A DNA stretch of 33,682 nucleotides from Butyrivibrio sp. INlla18 (GTDB lineage: Bacteria > Bacillota > Clostridia > Lachnospirales > Lachnospiraceae): contig NZ_FMXK01000027.1 in NCBI RefSeq assembly GCF_900103635.1, positions 1-33,682 of the forward strand, written 5' to 3'. Shown here one piece after another: positions 31,604 to 33,682 of the stretch (the first letter of the stretch is position 1; every line of letters starts with the position of its first letter). A program made the position numbers and the translations under genes. Under the pieces are notes generated by a model, which worked only from the letters and a program-made list of their open reading frames with translations, had not been told where the DNA came from and searched no databases.

Positions 31604-33409
31604 TTAGTGCTTAACAATATAAGCTCTTGAAAACTCAAAGTCTGCTCCAAAAAGTGGGAAGCTGACATTCTTTACATATGACTGCTTGTATATCTGAGCG
31701 TTCTGGTAATACAAAGGATTTACACCGCCTTCTGTAAGAAGGATATTCTCAGCCTGGCTAAAGAGTTCAAGTCTCTCTTTGTCATCAAGTGATGCATTGG
31801 CCTTCGCAAAAAGCTCATCATATTCCGGATTAGAATAGCCGCCCATGAATCTTGCATATCCGTTGTCTGTTACGAAAAGTCCAAGGAAGTTTGCTGGATC
31901 ATCGTAATCACCAAACCATCCCATTGTATAGAAGTCATACTTGTAAGAATCACGTGCTTCTTTCCAGCCTGTTACATCTGGATATGTGTCAACCTGTACC
32001 TTAACTCCAAGCTTTGACTCAAGCTGCTGTACATACCATTCATAAATATTGTTATCAAGCGTGCTAGGTGAATAGTTCATTGTAACAAGTGTTACATCTT
32101 CTGCTGTTCCCTCTACGCCTGCTTCTTTCATACCTTCTTCAAAAAGAGCCTTAAGTGCTGCTGGATCTGAAGCAAGCTTTGACTTCTCTTCATCCTTAAG
32201 GATATCTCCTGCATATGAGCGGTACTCTGTATTGCCTACTGTGATTCCGTTTGGTACAAGACCATAAGCTGGTGTAGACAAGCTATTCTGAAAAAGAAGA
32301 TTGTACTCTTCACGGTCAAGAGCAAGTGTGATGGCTTCTCTAACCTTTGCATTTCTCATAAGGCCTGAAGGTCCACCATTTCCAGCTTCGTGCTGATCAA
32401 AAGAAATGTATGTTACTGATGGTGCTGTTGAAACAATTCTTTCAAGCTGTCCAGCATCTACAAGTGGTTGCCACTGATCAACATACTCAAGGTCAGAAAG
32501 CTTTAAAACATCAACCTGCTGTGATTCAACGAGCTGAGCCTGAGTGGAAGATTCATCAACAACCTTCAAATTAACCTGTGTAAGGTGAACGTTCTCTGCA
32601 TCCCAGTAATTTTCATTCTTTGTAAGTGTCATTGAGTTCTCTAAAACTCTGTCTGAAATAACGAAAGGTCCATTGAATACATGGAGTGTATAATCATTTC
32701 CCCAGTTCTCGCCTGCGCCTTCAGCTGCATCAATAAGGTCTTTTCTTACTGGATAGAATGAAAGCATTCCAGCCTTCTTAAGGAATGAAGGATTTGGAGA
32801 CTTAAGTGTTACTTCAAATGTATAGTCATCAATGTACTTGATTCCTACATCTTCTACAGCACCTTCTCCGTTGTAGTATTCCTCAGCACCTGCAATATCA
32901 TCTGTTGCAAGGAATGCATATGAGAAAGCCTTCTCAGGATCTATAAGTCTAATCCATGAATCCACATAGTTCTGTGCTGTAACTGGCTCCCCATCACTCC
33001 ACTTTGCATCTTCTCTTAAATGGAATGTATAAGTAAGACCATCTTCAGAAACATCATATCCGGTTGCTCCTGCAAGTTCTGTTTTGTCTACACCATTCTC
33101 ATCGGTGAAGGTTCTGAACAGTCCTTCCTGCACCTGTGACAACACCTGGAACTCATTTGAGTTTCTTGCATCATTTACATCAAGAATTGAAAGATCACTA
33201 TAAACAAGATTAAGCACCTGCTCATCTGCAAGCTCTTCATCTCCTGCTGCCTCAGTTGCAGCTGCACTACCATCACTTGTCTGTTCACTGCTTGTGCTCT
33301 GTGTCTTAGAATCCTGTGATTCACCAGAATTACTATTTCCGCATCCCACTAATCCGGATGTTAATGTCAGTGTTAATGCCAAAAAAAATGCTAAAGATTT
33401 TTTCTTCAT
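31604..33409 (-). CDS. Peptide-type solute-binding lipoprotein OppA (second system)
   Basis: A 601-residue solute-binding protein of family 5. The signal peptide ends in the lipobox L20-V-G-C23. A serine/threonine/alanine-rich acidic linker follows, then the domain start VLNLVYSDLSILDVNDARNS and the signature LTYTFHLREDAKWSDGEPVTAQNYVDSWIR. The segment LMRNAKVREAITLALDREEY is also characteristic. The C-terminal NPLYYQNAQIYKQSYVKNV is typical. GGGGAGG precedes the ATG by about eight bases. It heads the second five-gene transporter operon. Its sequence is well diverged from the other OppA, so a different ligand is likely. Confidence 0.95.
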   Translation of the reverse strand: MKKKSLAFFLALTLTLTSGLVGCGNSNSGESQDSKTQSTSSEQTSDGSAAATEAAGDEELADEQVLNLVYSDLSILDVNDARNSNEFQVLSQVQEGLFRTFTDENGVDKTELAGATGYDVSEDGLTYTFHLREDAKWSDGEPVTAQNYVDSWIRLIDPEKAFSYAFLATDDIAGAEEYYNGEGAVEDVGIKYIDDYTFEVTLKSPNPSFLKKAGMLSFYPVRKDLIDAAEGAGENWGNDYTLHVFNGPFVISDRVLENSMTLTKNENYWDAENVHLTQVNLKVVDESSTQAQLVESQQVDVLKLSDLEYVDQWQPLVDAGQLERIVSTAPSVTYISFDQHEAGNGGPSGLMRNAKVREAITLALDREEYNLLFQNSLSTPAYGLVPNGITVGNTEYRSYAGDILKDEEKSKLASDPAALKALFEEGMKEAGVEGTAEDVTLVTMNYSPSTLDNNIYEWYVQQLESKLGVKVQVDTYPDVTGWKEARDSYKYDFYTMGWFGDYDDPANFLGLFVTDNGYARFMGGYSNPEYDELFAKANASLDDKERLELFSQAENILLTEGGVNPLYYQNAQIYKQSYVKNVSFPLFGADFEFSRAYIVKH

Positions 33410-33425
33410 GTTTTATTCCTCCCCA

Positions 33426-33442
33426 GCCACATTTGATGTGAC
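33426..33442 (-). promoter_or_regulatory. Small stem-loop directly before the oppA2 ribosome binding site
   Basis: On the minus strand GTCACAT, loop CAA, ATGTGGC form a seven-pair stem (one G-U). It ends two bases before GGGGAGG (33424-33418). It may tune translation or mark the 5' end; it is too small to be a known riboswitch. Confidence 0.3.
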
Positions 33443-33457
33443 TTTTTGCTTGGGTAA

Positions 33458-33485
33458 ATAATACATGAGAAGAGTCTTTAGCAAA
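33458..33485 (-). promoter_or_regulatory. Possible promoter of the second opp operon
   Basis: On the minus strand TTTGCT (33485-33480) and TATTAT (33463-33458) are 16 bases apart, about 50 bases before the oppA2 start. The -35 is imperfect. Confidence 0.4.
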
Positions 33486-33557
33486 ATTATCTAAAATTTA
33501 TCGCCTGTGATAAGAAGAAGTAAAGGCCCCACTACCCTCCGTCCCATAGATCCACAC

Positions 33558-33682
33558 AATCGAGTAGGCTGACTCCTACTCGATTTCGCACACGAACATT
33601 CCGCACTTAGTGCTCCATGTTCTTACGACCGGCAAATGAATTTGTATGCAAGCATCCATTCGCTTGCCGGTCTTGTGCAACA
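33558..33682. repeat. Cluster of palindromic hairpins, possible dispersed repeat or structured RNA
   Basis: Three hairpins stand side by side. Hairpin 1 has an 11-bp perfect stem, AATCGAGTAGG (33558-33568) with CCTACTCGATT (33575-33585). Hairpin 2 is GAACAT, TCC, GCAC, TTA, GTGC, TCC, ATGTTC (33594-33622), two stems around a symmetric TCC/TCC internal loop. Hairpin 3 pairs GACCGGCAA (33627-33635) with TTGCCGGTC (33664-33672) and, inside a two-base mismatch, GAAT with ATTC. GCACA (33588-33592) can also pair with TGTGC (33674-33678), closing hairpins 2 and 3 into one junction. The array runs to the window edge. No coding gene explains it: the minus strand has a 35-codon open frame ending at 33576 without a clear start inside the window. 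The stretch 33486-33557 between it and the promoter holds nothing else that I recognise. Confidence 0.7.

Noticed and set aside
33576..33680. Minus-strand open frame of about 35 codons through the right-edge hairpins
   Set aside because: There is no start codon with a ribosome binding site in the window, and the sequence is dominated by palindromes, so an open frame of this size by chance is likely. The flanking sequence would settle it.
1..33682. Search for CRISPR arrays, tRNA or rRNA genes, prophage or defence clusters
   Set aside because: No regularly spaced direct repeats, cloverleaf sequences, rRNA segments, phage structural genes or recognisable defence genes were seen by eye. The only mobile sequence is the partial transposase at the left edge.

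Overview
The window reads as a chromosomal stretch of a Gram-positive, low-to-moderate GC member of the Clostridia, most likely Lachnospiraceae of the Butyrivibrio/Pseudobutyrivibrio/Roseburia kind. This is an inference from gene content: a type-2 isoleucyl-tRNA synthetase under a T-box, a Firmicute class II galT beside galK, a cytoplasmic GH28 enzyme, VanW and XpaC/TelA proteins, and strong AGGAGG ribosome binding sites. I ran no database search.

Layout, left to right. 1-164: the N-terminus of an IS1182-type transposase on the minus strand, cut by the window edge. 333-5048: a minus-strand run of five genes (vanW-type cell-wall protein, AIR-synthase/HypE-like protein, Lrp/AsnC regulator, class I aminotransferase, GNAT acetyltransferase). 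5116-5775: an unidentified membrane-anchored protein, divergent from vanW. 5845-8586: galK-galT. 8762-11196: xpaC-telA. 11366-12271: an AraC-type regulator, divergent from xpaC. 12263-14737: glycogen phosphorylase. 14891-18088: ileS, preceded by an Ile T-box leader (18119-18375). 18452-18523: a possible gene relic. 18626-20188: a GH28 pectin-type glycosidase. 20172-21733: free-methionine-(R)-sulfoxide reductase followed by a threonine aldolase-type PLP enzyme. 21826-33409: two complete oligopeptide-type ABC transporters in tandem, each ordered A-B-C-D-F. 33558-33682: a run of palindromic hairpins at the right edge that no gene explains.

The genes suggest a saccharolytic, amino-acid and peptide using anaerobe: GH28 and galK/galT for plant cell-wall sugars, glycogen phosphorylase for storage polysaccharide, two Opp systems for peptides or similar solutes, and aminotransferase, aldolase and fRMsr for amino-acid handling. 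Regulation visible in the sequence comprises the T-box, a likely attenuating hairpin between oppA and oppB of the first transporter, a LacI-type palindrome ahead of galK, and a promoter placed so that the upstream operon's terminator should stop only read-through RNA.

No CRISPR array, rRNA, tRNA or prophage was seen. The nearest things to an undescribed system are the structured repeat at the right edge and the vanW/AIR-synthase-like/lrp/aminotransferase/acetyltransferase operon. Neither can be shown to be novel without searches.
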